From IMG/VR virus record IMGVR_UViG_3300043774_000468, positions 1 to 37,112 of that record: DNA of 37,112 nt; one strand, given 5' to 3'. The translations under genes were made by a program, and so were the position numbers. Shown here in pieces: positions 29,146 to 37,112 of this stretch; positions within the stretch are counted from its first letter, which is position 1, and each line of letters opens with the position of its first letter. Under the pieces are notes generated by a model. That model ran no database searches. It had not been told where the DNA came from and saw nothing but the letters and a program-made list of their open reading frames with translations. The stretch is from a virus.

Positions 29146-30240
29146 ATGGGATTGTTAGACGCTTTCGGCTCCTCGTCATTCTGGACGGAGGACGTACCTA
29201 ACTCGGCTAAAGGCTTGCTGTCGTTTAAGCCCGATACCCGCAATGTGTTAGCCCGTGTGCTGATGGAATACGCTAAAGATACGCCCAACCGTGTGCGCGA
29301 GAATATCGCCACTAACTTCCCCGACCCTAATCTACTAACCCCGCAGGGCATGAAAACGCCGCAGGGACAACAAGCGAGAAACGCCCTTGCTGATGTGCTA
29401 ATGGGATTTGCGGGAACGACTACGCCCGTTAGAGGGCTGACCAAGTTTGAGCAAGCGCACCAAGTCGCACAACGTAACGCAGCCCTACCTGTTGAACAGG
29501 GCGGGCTAGGTCTGCCACCTAACAATACCGCGATGGATAGAGCGAAAGCGCTAGGGTTTACGGATGACGTTTACCACGGCACAAATGCTGACATAAAGGG
29601 CTTTGATTTATCTAAAAGCGGCTCCGCAAATGCAGAGCAGTTTGGAGCGGGCATATACACGGCAACAAACCCTCAAACTGCATCTGGATACGCAAATTCA
29701 GCAAAAGAGGGCGCAAATGTAATGCCGCTAAAGGTGCGGCTTAACAGCCCCATAACGCCAGAAACAGAAAAGAAATTAACGAAATCTCAAATAAAAAATA
29801 TCGTTCAAAAATCTCCCGAAATAGATGATGTTCTTTGGAATTTTGGTGATATTGGCTATGAAGGGAAGGCAAAGGTTTTATCTAACGCCGTCGATTCTTT
29901 TCATCAATTCCAAAAAAACAAACTACTAAATACGCTTCATCCTATGTCATCTGATTTTTTCCCTAACAGCCCTGAGCAATTCAATAACGCTCTAGCTTCA
30001 ATCTTAAAAAAGGACGGTGTAAAAGTTGAGTTTGGAATAGATGATGCTCTTTGGAATTTTGGTGAAAGTGGAGACAAGTTTTTAATTCCGTGGCAAGCTA
30101 ATCAAGTCCGCTCCCGTTTCGCTGCATTTGACCCTATGCGCCGTAATGAAGCCGACCTACTCGGCAACGCTGACCCACGGCTATTAGGCGGTATCGCTGG
30201 CGGTGGTTTGCTTGGTTCTTACTTCTGGCCTAAAGAATGA
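29146..30240 (+). CDS. Virion-associated protein with ADP-ribosyltransferase-like domain
   Basis: 364 residues from ATG 29146 with AAGGGG upstream. The first 125 residues resemble the neighbouring internal proteins. From about 140 the sequence reads FTDDVYHGTN (His144), FGAGIYTATNPQTASGYA (Tyr171) and, near the C terminus, NQVRSRFAAFDPMRR; this matches phage-type ART domains of the H-Y-[EQ] class found in polyvalent and ejected proteins. If active it would modify host targets with NAD on entry, as T4 Alt does. The middle of the domain (about bases 29750-30080) is markedly AT-rich and contains an internal repeat (DDVLWNFG and DDALWNFG). A hydrophobic Gly-rich C-terminal stretch follows. Confidence 0.7.
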   Translation: MGLLDAFGSSSFWTEDVPNSAKGLLSFKPDTRNVLARVLMEYAKDTPNRVRENIATNFPDPNLLTPQGMKTPQGQQARNALADVLMGFAGTTTPVRGLTKFEQAHQVAQRNAALPVEQGGLGLPPNNTAMDRAKALGFTDDVYHGTNADIKGFDLSKSGSANAEQFGAGIYTATNPQTASGYANSAKEGANVMPLKVRLNSPITPETEKKLTKSQIKNIVQKSPEIDDVLWNFGDIGYEGKAKVLSNAVDSFHQFQKNKLLNTLHPMSSDFFPNSPEQFNNALASILKKDGVKVEFGIDDALWNFGESGDKFLIPWQANQVRSRFAAFDPMRRNEADLLGNADPRLLGGIAGGGLLGSYFWPKE

Positions 30241-30274
30241 AACGCGCCGTACTAATAACATTTGAGGTGGTCTA

Positions 30275-31498
30275 ATGGCATACATGCGAGGCAATACGTT
30301 GCGTGAGTTCTTGGCGCAAAACGGTATTGATGAATCTGAATTGAGCCAAGTTGCGCTTCAGGTCGGCAATCAAGGTGTGCGCCCTGTGACTGGCCCGCAG
30401 ATTTCCGCAGAAGAGTTTTTGCGCGGCCAAGAGGAAGGTAGATACGCGACTGGTAACCCATTTCAAGTTGACCCAAGCAAACAAGGCTACGGCGCTTTGT
30501 TTGACGAGAACACGGGAAAGTTTCGCTCTGGTGGTTACGTGCGCGACGAGTCAACCGGACAAACGACAACTTTTCTGCAACCGCAGCGGCCTCGTGGTGT
30601 GCGGACGTTCGGCGTAGACTTACAAGCGGGCGCGATTAAGGACATGGGCGCGGCTCCGATTGATGGCGATCCTATCGACTATTCATACGGCGACGGTGGC
30701 AGACAAGGCGTGAAAAGGGTCGTCGTTCCCGGTCTAGGCGAGGGCGTGATGGGTAAAGACGGCTTTGTATATGGTCGCGATAACGCTGGCAATCCTATTT
30801 GGCGGGCGCAAGCGTTTAGCCAACAGCAGGAAATGGCGAACTACGATCAGGATTTGAAGCGGCAGAAGATGGAAGCCGAAATCGGCAAGCTGCGCGGCGA
30901 GGGTATGCAAACACGGGAAAAGCCAGCACCAACGGGTTATCGCTGGACGCAAGACGGATCACGTTTAGAGCCAATCCCTGGCGGCCCCGCTGCTGAAGGC
31001 AAAGCCCTTACGGACGCACAATCTAAGGCGCTGCTGTTCGGCAATCGTATGGGAGCGGCAGAACAGATTTTTGGCGAACTCGCAAAAGACGGCGTAAACG
31101 CATCCGTTCCCGGTTCCCGCGCCCCGCTTATTGGCGGGGTTATCAATGCGCTCCAACCTGAAAGCAGACAACGCCTAGACCAAGCCAAGCGAGACTTTAT
31201 CAATGCGGTGCTGCGTCGTGAGTCGGGCGCGGTTATCACGGAAGCTGAATTTGCCAACGCTGAACAGCAATATTTTCCGCAGATTGGCGACGGCGAAAAG
31301 GTTATTGAACAGAAGCGCAAAGCCCGTGAACTTGCACAGCGCTCGATTGAGATTGAAGTGCCTGAAACACAACGGGGCAAAGGGCGCGAGCCAACGCAAG
31401 GCGGGCTTCCTCCCAAGTCACAATTACAACGCGGCCAGATTTACAACACGCCACGCGGTCGGGCAATGTGGACTGGCGACAGATTTGAGGCGGTCTAA
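30275..31498 (+). CDS. Ejection / internal virion protein
   Basis: 407 residues, GAGGTGG upstream of the ATG. Two low-complexity parts are separated by basic helices, with RQRLDQAKRDFINAVLRRES and FANAEQQYFPQIGDGEKVIE near the C-terminal end. This last motif recurs in internal virion proteins of P22-like phages. Overlaps the following gene as TAATG. Function expected: part of the ejected channel. Confidence 0.65.
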   Translation: MAYMRGNTLREFLAQNGIDESELSQVALQVGNQGVRPVTGPQISAEEFLRGQEEGRYATGNPFQVDPSKQGYGALFDENTGKFRSGGYVRDESTGQTTTFLQPQRPRGVRTFGVDLQAGAIKDMGAAPIDGDPIDYSYGDGGRQGVKRVVVPGLGEGVMGKDGFVYGRDNAGNPIWRAQAFSQQQEMANYDQDLKRQKMEAEIGKLRGEGMQTREKPAPTGYRWTQDGSRLEPIPGGPAAEGKALTDAQSKALLFGNRMGAAEQIFGELAKDGVNASVPGSRAPLIGGVINALQPESRQRLDQAKRDFINAVLRRESGAVITEAEFANAEQQYFPQIGDGEKVIEQKRKARELAQRSIEIEVPETQRGKGREPTQGGLPPKSQLQRGQIYNTPRGRAMWTGDRFEAV

Positions 31499-33585
31499 TG
31501 GCGTCATTTTCTTATGAGGAAGCATTTGCCCCGACGGGTACAAGTAAATCATTCTCGTATGAGGATGCTTTGGGGGACGCAAAGCCTACTCCGGCTAAGA
31601 TTGGTCGTGAGGGGTTTAAGGACATTCTCAAAAAAGAGTTAGCGGACGCTAACCCGTTCACTCGTAACATCGCAGGTGCGGGTACGGCTCTCTCTAATCT
31701 CTACGAGGGCGCAAAACAATTTGTAGGCGCTGGCGATCAGAGCCGCATTGAGGAAAACAAGATTATTGAACAAGCGGCTCCCGTTGGCGCGTTCCTCGGT
31801 AACGCTGCGCTTGCTGCCGTTCCCTTTGCTGCTGTTGGCAATAGCCTAAAAGCGGCTGGTGCGGTGGGTGCTGGATTTGGTGCGCTAAACCCAGTCGAAG
31901 GCGAACAGACGCTAGGCAACATCGTACAAGGCAAGCTGCAAAACGCGGCTATTGGCGGTGCGCTCGGTGCGGGCGGTCAAGCATTAGCGAACAAGGCGGG
32001 CAACTACTTTGCTGGCAAGATTGCAAACCGGGCAGATGAGGCAGTAAGGAACGCCCCGATTGATAAGACATTGCAAGACGCAATTGACGTGGGGCTAGTC
32101 GTTCCTCTATCCGCTGCAAAGCCTACGCGGTTCAATAACCTACTGGATAGCATTGGTGGCAAAGCACTAACCTCGCAAGAGTTTTCCAACAAGAACGCCG
32201 GAATTATTGACGCGCTCGCCCGGAAGTCAGTAGGGCTTGGCGAGAATGTGCCTTTGACTGGTGACGCTATGCGCTCGGTACGTCAAGCGGCTTTTGACCG
32301 TGGCTATGCGCCAATCTCCAATATTGGGCGCGTTTCGACTGATGACGAATATCAGGCGGCTTTGTCGGCTATCGCTGAAAAGTACAAAGGGGCTGCGGCA
32401 GACTTCCCCGGCGTTGCCTCTTCATCGGTGACGGACTTTATCGAAGGCAAAGCAAAAAGCGGCGGCGCTGCGGCTCGGTCAATTTTTATTGATTCCCAAG
32501 GCAATATCGTTTCTGAGTCAATGATTCCAAAACCTCCCGTTGTTCGTAACCTACTAGATGAACTAAAGAAAGCTGGCGGGCTGTCTGTTGGCGAAAAAGG
32601 CGAACTAGGCGAACAGGCGCTAAACAAAATCAATCCGGGATTGCTAAACAAAAAGACGGGGAAAGATGCCGACTCTGTTGCTGAGTGGATGGTACAGAAT
32701 GGGTGGATTTCAAAAGCGGATGCCGACTTTGCAGACCGCGAATTGACAGGCGGCGCTAACGAGTTGGCAAAAGATATGCTGCGTTCGGCTATCAACCGTG
32801 AGCAAGTCATTCACCCTAAAGACTTTGATAAGTGGGCAGAGTTTGAAGGGATCATGCGGGAATTCGGGCAAGAGGGTATCAAGCGTGTAGATATTTTTGG
32901 TGAAACTGCTTCCGGTGGGCTTCGCGTGGCTGGCTTTGATGCGGCTAACGGCCTAAAGATGATTCAGCTAATGCGCGATGAGGCAAGCGCGGCTTTCCGT
33001 CAGGGTGATGCTGCGTTAGGAAAGGCTAAGAAAGAGGCGGCAAAAGCGTTAGAGGATCAGATTGAACGCGCCCTAGCTGCTCGTGGTGGTGATTCTGTCG
33101 ATATGCTTAAAAACTTCCGTGACGCCCGTAAGTTGATGGCTAAAGCGCACACGGTAGAAGATGCGATTGTAGAAGGCGGCGGTTCGATCAACGCTAAAAA
33201 ACTCGGCAGCATTGCACAAAGCAAACCCGGCAGACTGTCCGATGAGTTGGCGGTAATTGGTAACTTTGCCAACAACTTCCCAAGTGCGGTAAAGCCCGCG
33301 CAACAGATTCAAGGGCCGGGAGTCAGTGCGCTTAATTTCCTGTCCGGTGGTGGCTTTGGTGCTGTCGGCGGGATGGCTGGCGGGCCTGTTGGTGCGGCTT
33401 TGGGTGTGGCTGCGCCGTTCGTTGTTCGCCCTATGGCTCGTTCGTTGGCAATGTCACGCGGTACGCAAAACGCACTAGCCCAACGGATGCTAGGACTGTC
33501 TGCGCCGGAGGCGAGCGTTAACGCACTCGCTCGCTATCTTCCCGTTGGCGGCACTGTATTGGGACTTGACACGTTCGGCCAATAG
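31498..33585 (+). CDS. Large ejection protein (internal virion)
   Basis: 695 residues. The N terminus has two SFSYEDA-like repeats, followed by several hydrophobic Gly/Ala segments (about 97-130, 150-168 and 620-645) that could insert into the host envelope, and a long charged helical region (480-560). Size, position as last of the ejection block and hydrophobic segments fit a P22 gp20/gp16-like ejection protein. Its last about 32 codons overlap the antisense membrane-protein frame. Confidence 0.75.
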   Translation: MASFSYEEAFAPTGTSKSFSYEDALGDAKPTPAKIGREGFKDILKKELADANPFTRNIAGAGTALSNLYEGAKQFVGAGDQSRIEENKIIEQAAPVGAFLGNAALAAVPFAAVGNSLKAAGAVGAGFGALNPVEGEQTLGNIVQGKLQNAAIGGALGAGGQALANKAGNYFAGKIANRADEAVRNAPIDKTLQDAIDVGLVVPLSAAKPTRFNNLLDSIGGKALTSQEFSNKNAGIIDALARKSVGLGENVPLTGDAMRSVRQAAFDRGYAPISNIGRVSTDDEYQAALSAIAEKYKGAAADFPGVASSSVTDFIEGKAKSGGAAARSIFIDSQGNIVSESMIPKPPVVRNLLDELKKAGGLSVGEKGELGEQALNKINPGLLNKKTGKDADSVAEWMVQNGWISKADADFADRELTGGANELAKDMLRSAINREQVIHPKDFDKWAEFEGIMREFGQEGIKRVDIFGETASGGLRVAGFDAANGLKMIQLMRDEASAAFRQGDAALGKAKKEAAKALEDQIERALAARGGDSVDMLKNFRDARKLMAKAHTVEDAIVEGGGSINAKKLGSIAQSKPGRLSDELAVIGNFANNFPSAVKPAQQIQGPGVSALNFLSGGGFGAVGGMAGGPVGAALGVAAPFVVRPMARSLAMSRGTQNALAQRMLGLSAPEASVNALARYLPVGGTVLGLDTFGQ

Positions 33586-33705
33586 CTGACGTTTGAACCA
33601 CGAATCGGGCATATATCGGGCTATTGCTAGGCGAGTGGCTAGACCGATTACACCGAAAAGAATGAACGCAAATAGCGGCCCGAAAAAGATTCCCCAGTAA
33701 CTCAT
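33490..33705 (-). CDS. Possible antisense small membrane protein
   Basis: 71 residues on the opposite strand to all surrounding late genes. MSYWGIFFGPLFAFILFGVI is a convincing membrane helix, followed by ARYMPDSWFKRQLLAERVKS, a typical positively charged cytoplasmic tail. The first 40 residues lie in the 131-base gap between the ejection and tail genes, which otherwise would be empty; the rest runs antisense to the ejection gene. No clear ribosome-binding site. Candidate superinfection-exclusion protein, weakly supported. Confidence 0.45.
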   Translation of the reverse strand: MSYWGIFFGPLFAFILFGVIGLATRLAIARYMPDSWFKRQLLAERVKSQYSAANGKIASECVNARLRRRQS

Positions 33706-33716
33706 AGGTTAAGTAT

Positions 33717-34103
33717 ATGGCAAAATTGCAACCGCCGCCCGCTACCGGGAATGACGTCTTTGACCGATGGCTGCGACTGTTTGTGGCTGCTGCTTTGGTT
33801 CCGACAGATATTCGTGTTGATAACAGTCGTAGCGCCCGTGAAATTGCAGTTACAGAGACCACAGATCATACGCTATTGCAAAACTTGAATAGCGACAGCT
33901 ACACGCATTTAACGGCTGCACAAGCTCAAGGGCTGACCAGTAACGCATCGACTGTTCTACATTTTCATAACGCAGACCGTGATAGAACTAATCACACGGG
34001 AACGCAGACTAGCGACACAATTAGCGATTTTGCTTCAGCAGTACAGGCTAACTCCACCAACAACGCCGGATTCTTTCTGGCATTTGCAGCGGCTAACGGA
34101 TGA
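33717..34103 (+). CDS. Small tail / fibre-associated protein
   Basis: 128 residues. N-terminal helix (FDRWLRLFVAAALVPTDI) followed by a Thr/Asn/Asp-rich, beta-prone region YTHLTAAQAQGL...LHFHNADRDRTNHTGTQTSDTISDF. This pattern with H-x-H-N-A-D-R-D and NHTGTQ is familiar from tail fibre connectors. Overlaps the next gene as ATGA (34100). Confidence 0.7.
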   Translation: MAKLQPPPATGNDVFDRWLRLFVAAALVPTDIRVDNSRSAREIAVTETTDHTLLQNLNSDSYTHLTAAQAQGLTSNASTVLHFHNADRDRTNHTGTQTSDTISDFASAVQANSTNNAGFFLAFAAANG

Positions 34104-34807
34104 TTCGACTAGACACCACCACGCGGACGTTGCAAGCCCTGCTATCAGGAGCGATAACGACCAACCAGCTAAATGTCACAACGTCTTATTCTGACGCGAG
34201 TTCTAGCAGCTTCACGGGCGCTACGACTGTTATCAACACGAATAACACTACGGCGGTTACTTTGGCTGCGGCTCCGTCTGCGGGGTTGGTACGCACTATT
34301 GACTCGGTGACGGTTTACAACGCTGACACAGTTGCAGCGACGGTTACGGTTCGTTTCAACGACAACGGCACAGTTTACCCGCTAGTTCGTACCACACTGC
34401 TAACAGGTGAGACGCTAGGCTATACGCACGGCTTTGGGTGGTTCTCGCTCGATGTGAACGGGAACCGCAAACAAGTCACAGCTTCCATTTTCTCGGCAGT
34501 TACCACTGGTGCGCTGTCTGTTGGGTACATCACCAATACAGCAGCGACTTACGCATGGACGGCAAGTGACCACACGGTAAGACAGACAACGATTGCATCG
34601 GTTCACACGCTCCCGTCTGCTTCTGCCAATCCCAACAGGAAAATCCGCGTAGGCACTGAATTTGCCGGAACGGTAACTAGCGCATCTTCCAACGTCGTGC
34701 CTTTGGCGGGTGGTGCAGCGGGTACGGCTATCTTGTCTGCTGTGGCGGGGCGGTGGGCTGACCTTCAATCAAACGGAACCAACTGGATTATTACGGCGGC
34801 TAACTAA
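34100..34807 (+). CDS. Tail protein with beta-rich domains
   Basis: 235 residues, Thr/Val/Ala-rich beta-sheet repeats typical of tail fibres. MIRLDTTTRTLQALLSGAIT at the start is the widely shared N-terminal motif of phage tail proteins; the C-terminal part (ALSVGYITNTAATYAWTASD...WADLQSNGTNWIITAAN) is the end seen in fibre/baseplate-like proteins. The stop overlaps the start of the next fibre gene (TAATG). Confidence 0.75.
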   Translation: MIRLDTTTRTLQALLSGAITTNQLNVTTSYSDASSSSFTGATTVINTNNTTAVTLAAAPSAGLVRTIDSVTVYNADTVAATVTVRFNDNGTVYPLVRTTLLTGETLGYTHGFGWFSLDVNGNRKQVTASIFSAVTTGALSVGYITNTAATYAWTASDHTVRQTTIASVHTLPSASANPNRKIRVGTEFAGTVTSASSNVVPLAGGAAGTAILSAVAGRWADLQSNGTNWIITAAN

Positions 34808-37104
34808 TGAACAGATCACGCATCTCTCGCGCTATTTGCAACACCGGAGTTATCGGTTCGCATTACCCCTACGCGGCAGTTGTGCCGCCACTCGATCAGA
34901 TTGGCGTTGCGAGCGCCGCCGCGTACAGCCTGCGTAAGCTACGCGCTGCATATACGGGCAACGCGATACGGGTGCGCCGGTCAAGTGACAATGCCGAAGC
35001 GGACATTGGTTTTACGGCAAACGGTGATTTAGACACAACGGCGTTACTGGCGCACGTCGGATCGCAGAACCTTCTGCTGCGATCCCAGGAGTTTGAAAAC
35101 GCGGCGTGGGAGGGGCTGGCAGGGTCAGCCGAAACCATTGCCGCAAACTCGGAAATAGCCCCCGATGGCACACTGACCGCAGATAGATGCACAGTGCTGT
35201 CATCAACGTCTGGCAGATATCAAACCATCACGCTCGCTGCGGCGGGGCAGATCACATGCTCGCTCTTTATCAAAGCCGGTTCAACTGGCACTTGGGCGCG
35301 TATCGGGTTTTTTGATACGGCAGTCGTCACCAACCAAGCCCGCTGCTGGGTGAATATGCTAACCGGCGCGATTGGCACTGTTTCGACAGTAGGCTCTGGC
35401 TGGAGTAATGCAACGGCAAGTTCAACGCCTGTTGGCAATGGTTGGTATCGTATATCGCTCACCGCGACGTCAACGGCTACGGCAATATCTGTGATCAATA
35501 CAGCCGCCGATGCGGATAATAGCACCAGCAGAACTATCGGACAAAACCGCATTATCTGGGGCGCGCAACTGAATACGGGTGCGACCGCACAGCCGTATTA
35601 CGCAACAACGAACGTAGTCCGCACAACAGGCGACGGCTTTGTTACCACTTGGTATGACCAATCAGGCAATGGGCGCAATGCCACGCAGACCACGGCAGGA
35701 CAGCAGCCGCGCATTGTGAATGCAGGGGTGGTGATTGAGGCTCTTAACGGAAAGCCGGAAATTAGGTTTGATGGCGTAGATGATTATTTAGCTGCCGCTT
35801 CTCCGCTTATTGGCACAACGCACAGTTTGTTTGTTCTATTCACACCGACGATTGAAAATCAAACCGGGTCTTTGTTTGGGCAGTGGTTTTCTAACGCAAC
35901 TGGCCGTTTTACAATTCTTGTAAACCAAATTTCAAGCGGAGTTGCGTCGGCTGGGTTTTTGAACGTATTCAACTCTTCAGCAACGCAAGGCGGAGGCAGT
36001 GGTGGTCTCGCCACGGAGGTTGCTATTTCAAATGCACCCACTTTAATCACATCTATATCAACCACCGGAAGCGAGCAGTGGAAACTGTTTAAGAACGGCG
36101 CGGAATGGGATAGCGCAACAATTACGAGCGTCCTTACGGGGGTCAATAGCGCGATAGGTTCGTTGAATGGAGCTGGATCATCGCTCCCATTCGACGGCAC
36201 TGTATCAGAATTGATTTCGTTCCCCTCCGTCCTCTCCACCACCGACCGCCAAACCCTTGAGCGCAATCAGGGCGCTTACTATGGGATACCGTCTTTAGCC
36301 CTCGATCAGATTGGCGTTGCAAGCGCAGCCGCGTACAGTCTGCGTAAGCTCCGCGCTGCGTACGATGGCAGTGCAGTTCGTGTTCGTCGGTCGAGCGACA
36401 ACACCGAGACCGATATTGGGTTTACCGCCAGCGGTGATCTGAATACCGCTGCATTGTTGGCGCACGTCGGTTCTGGCAGCGGCTTTGTCACCACTTGGTA
36501 TGACCAAAGCGGCAATGCTCGCAATGCCACACAGACCACGGCAGGCATCCAGCCGCGCATTGTGAATGCAGGGGTGATTGATATTGCCAACGGCAAACCC
36601 GCTGTCAGGTTTAACGGGGCAAATACGTTTTTCAGTGGTGTATCCCTTCCACTTTCTCAGATCACCTTGTCATCTGTGCTAAATGACGTAACACAATTAC
36701 CAAATATTCGCTATTCTATTGGGACTGGCAGCGCTTCACCCGGAAGGGGAATATTCAGCAGCTTTACTGGATTCGCTCCGCCAACACCAAATGCCTCATT
36801 GGGATACGCTCCAGACACAGGTAGTGTGGTGCAGACAGGATTTTTGCCAACAATAGGACAGTCTTATGTTGTGAGCCTAACCACGACTGCGACAGCATCA
36901 AGCATTTGGGCAAACGGTGGCAATAATGGAACAGGTGGAAGGATCACCCTGAACCAACTTTTTATTGGTCAACGTGGTGATAGTCAGTGGTATTACGATG
37001 GGTATAACTCAGAAACTATCGTATTCCCCTCCGTCCTCTCCACCACCGACCGCCAAACGCTTGAGCGTAATCAGGGCGGCTACTATACAATTACAGTTTC
37101 ATGA
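34807..37104 (+). CDS. Large modular tail fibre with nested domain insertion
   Basis: 765 residues. N-terminal segment (NRSRISRAICNTGVIGSHYP), then two arabinofuranosidase/LamG-like modules, each starting LDQIGVASAAAYSLRKLRAA and ending TTDRQTLERNQG: module 1 at about 29-495, module 2 at about 499-765. In module 1 the fold is interrupted between AHVGSQ and GDGFVTTWYDQ by an inserted domain (about 77-275), starting LLLRSQEFENAAWEG and ending IWGAQLNTGATAQPYYATT, the signature of a jelly-roll carbohydrate-binding domain seen in phage spikes. Likely the host-range determinant. Confidence 0.85.
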   Translation: MNRSRISRAICNTGVIGSHYPYAAVVPPLDQIGVASAAAYSLRKLRAAYTGNAIRVRRSSDNAEADIGFTANGDLDTTALLAHVGSQNLLLRSQEFENAAWEGLAGSAETIAANSEIAPDGTLTADRCTVLSSTSGRYQTITLAAAGQITCSLFIKAGSTGTWARIGFFDTAVVTNQARCWVNMLTGAIGTVSTVGSGWSNATASSTPVGNGWYRISLTATSTATAISVINTAADADNSTSRTIGQNRIIWGAQLNTGATAQPYYATTNVVRTTGDGFVTTWYDQSGNGRNATQTTAGQQPRIVNAGVVIEALNGKPEIRFDGVDDYLAAASPLIGTTHSLFVLFTPTIENQTGSLFGQWFSNATGRFTILVNQISSGVASAGFLNVFNSSATQGGGSGGLATEVAISNAPTLITSISTTGSEQWKLFKNGAEWDSATITSVLTGVNSAIGSLNGAGSSLPFDGTVSELISFPSVLSTTDRQTLERNQGAYYGIPSLALDQIGVASAAAYSLRKLRAAYDGSAVRVRRSSDNTETDIGFTASGDLNTAALLAHVGSGSGFVTTWYDQSGNARNATQTTAGIQPRIVNAGVIDIANGKPAVRFNGANTFFSGVSLPLSQITLSSVLNDVTQLPNIRYSIGTGSASPGRGIFSSFTGFAPPTPNASLGYAPDTGSVVQTGFLPTIGQSYVVSLTTTATASSIWANGGNNGTGGRITLNQLFIGQRGDSQWYYDGYNSETIVFPSVLSTTDRQTLERNQGGYYTITVS
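34891..37104 (+). repeat. Three related fibre modules (34891-36290, 36301-37104, 79-873)
   Basis: Each module begins CTCGATCAGATTGGCGTTGC and ends ACCACCGACCGCCAAAC then GCTTGAGCG. The second module here and the one at the window start share long blocks near 85-95 percent, for example FFSGVSLPLSQ to LPTIGQSYVVSL, and differ in short blocks. Confidence 0.85.
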
Positions 37105-37112
37105 TTTCAAAT

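Noticed and set aside
34807-37104. Diversity-generating retroelement acting on the fibre modules
   Set aside because: No reverse transcriptase gene and no short template repeat with adenine-specific differences are visible. The module differences are ordinary substitutions and block swaps.
1-37112. tRNA genes, CRISPR arrays, insertion sequences and an integrase with attachment sites
   Set aside because: None was seen. The repeats present are coding tandem repeats or gene duplications without transposase genes.

Overview
This window is an almost complete genome of a tailed, short-tailed (podovirus-type) phage built on the P22 structural plan. The terminase, P22-type portal, scaffold, P22-type coat protein, gp4-like and gp10-like neck proteins and a block of ejection proteins appear in the usual order. 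No integrase, CI-type repressor, tRNA gene or CRISPR array is visible, so a temperate lifestyle is not supported. The host is probably a Gram-negative proteobacterium, because an Rz/Rz1 spanin pair is present. The style of the early genes (lambda P-like loader, VRR-NUC, D12 methylase, the 11.9 kb gene) is reminiscent of beta-proteobacterial phages; that host guess is an inference.

Layout. (1) 1-873: 5'-truncated tail-fibre gene, followed by small genes and a frameshifted fibre remnant. (2) 1371-3690, rightward: lysis cassette with a TM/Gly-Pro-repeat protein, a membrane protein, two holin-like proteins, a DUF5675 protein in the usual endolysin position, and Rz with embedded Rz1. (3) 7472-3691, leftward: recombination operon with a RecT/Erf-like annealing protein and a YqaJ/lambda-exonuclease fused to a long C-terminal arm, plus small genes. 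(4) 7679-8311: control region with divergent sigma70 promoters sharing an 8-bp inverted repeat, a Cro-like gene, and a separate promoter driving a short three-way-junction RNA that ends in an intrinsic terminator. (5) 8352-12407, rightward: replication and modification genes (DnaT-like, lambda P-like, VRR-NUC nuclease, adenine methylase, DUF1828 and others). (6) 16428-12382, leftward: an operon with its own strong promoter. It contains a tandem array of four small YD-repeat genes framed by two copies of a duplicated gene, then an ASCH-like gene and a Q-like gene. (7) 16738-37104, rightward: packaging, head, neck, ejection and fibre genes.

How it works together. The paired promoters at 7.7 kb fire recombination leftward and replication rightward. 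The Q-like protein at the end of the second leftward operon could activate the late block, whose candidate promoter (16622-16650) has an inverted-repeat half-site in its spacer. If the genome is circular or circularly permuted, the late transcript runs through the fibre genes into the lysis cassette at the window start. The window begins inside a 99-bp sequence that recurs exactly at 34813-34911, so the edge probably marks an assembly break in repeated fibre genes.

The most unusual parts are the YD-repeat array, in which each gene's last codons encode the ribosome-binding site and ATGA start of the next; the structured RNA at 8209-8311; the extra domains inserted into neck, ejection and fibre proteins (SPRY, Ig-like repeats, ADP-ribosyltransferase-like, a nested jelly-roll); and the absence of a recognisable lysozyme beside a DUF5675 protein with a YkuD-like His...Gly-Cys motif.
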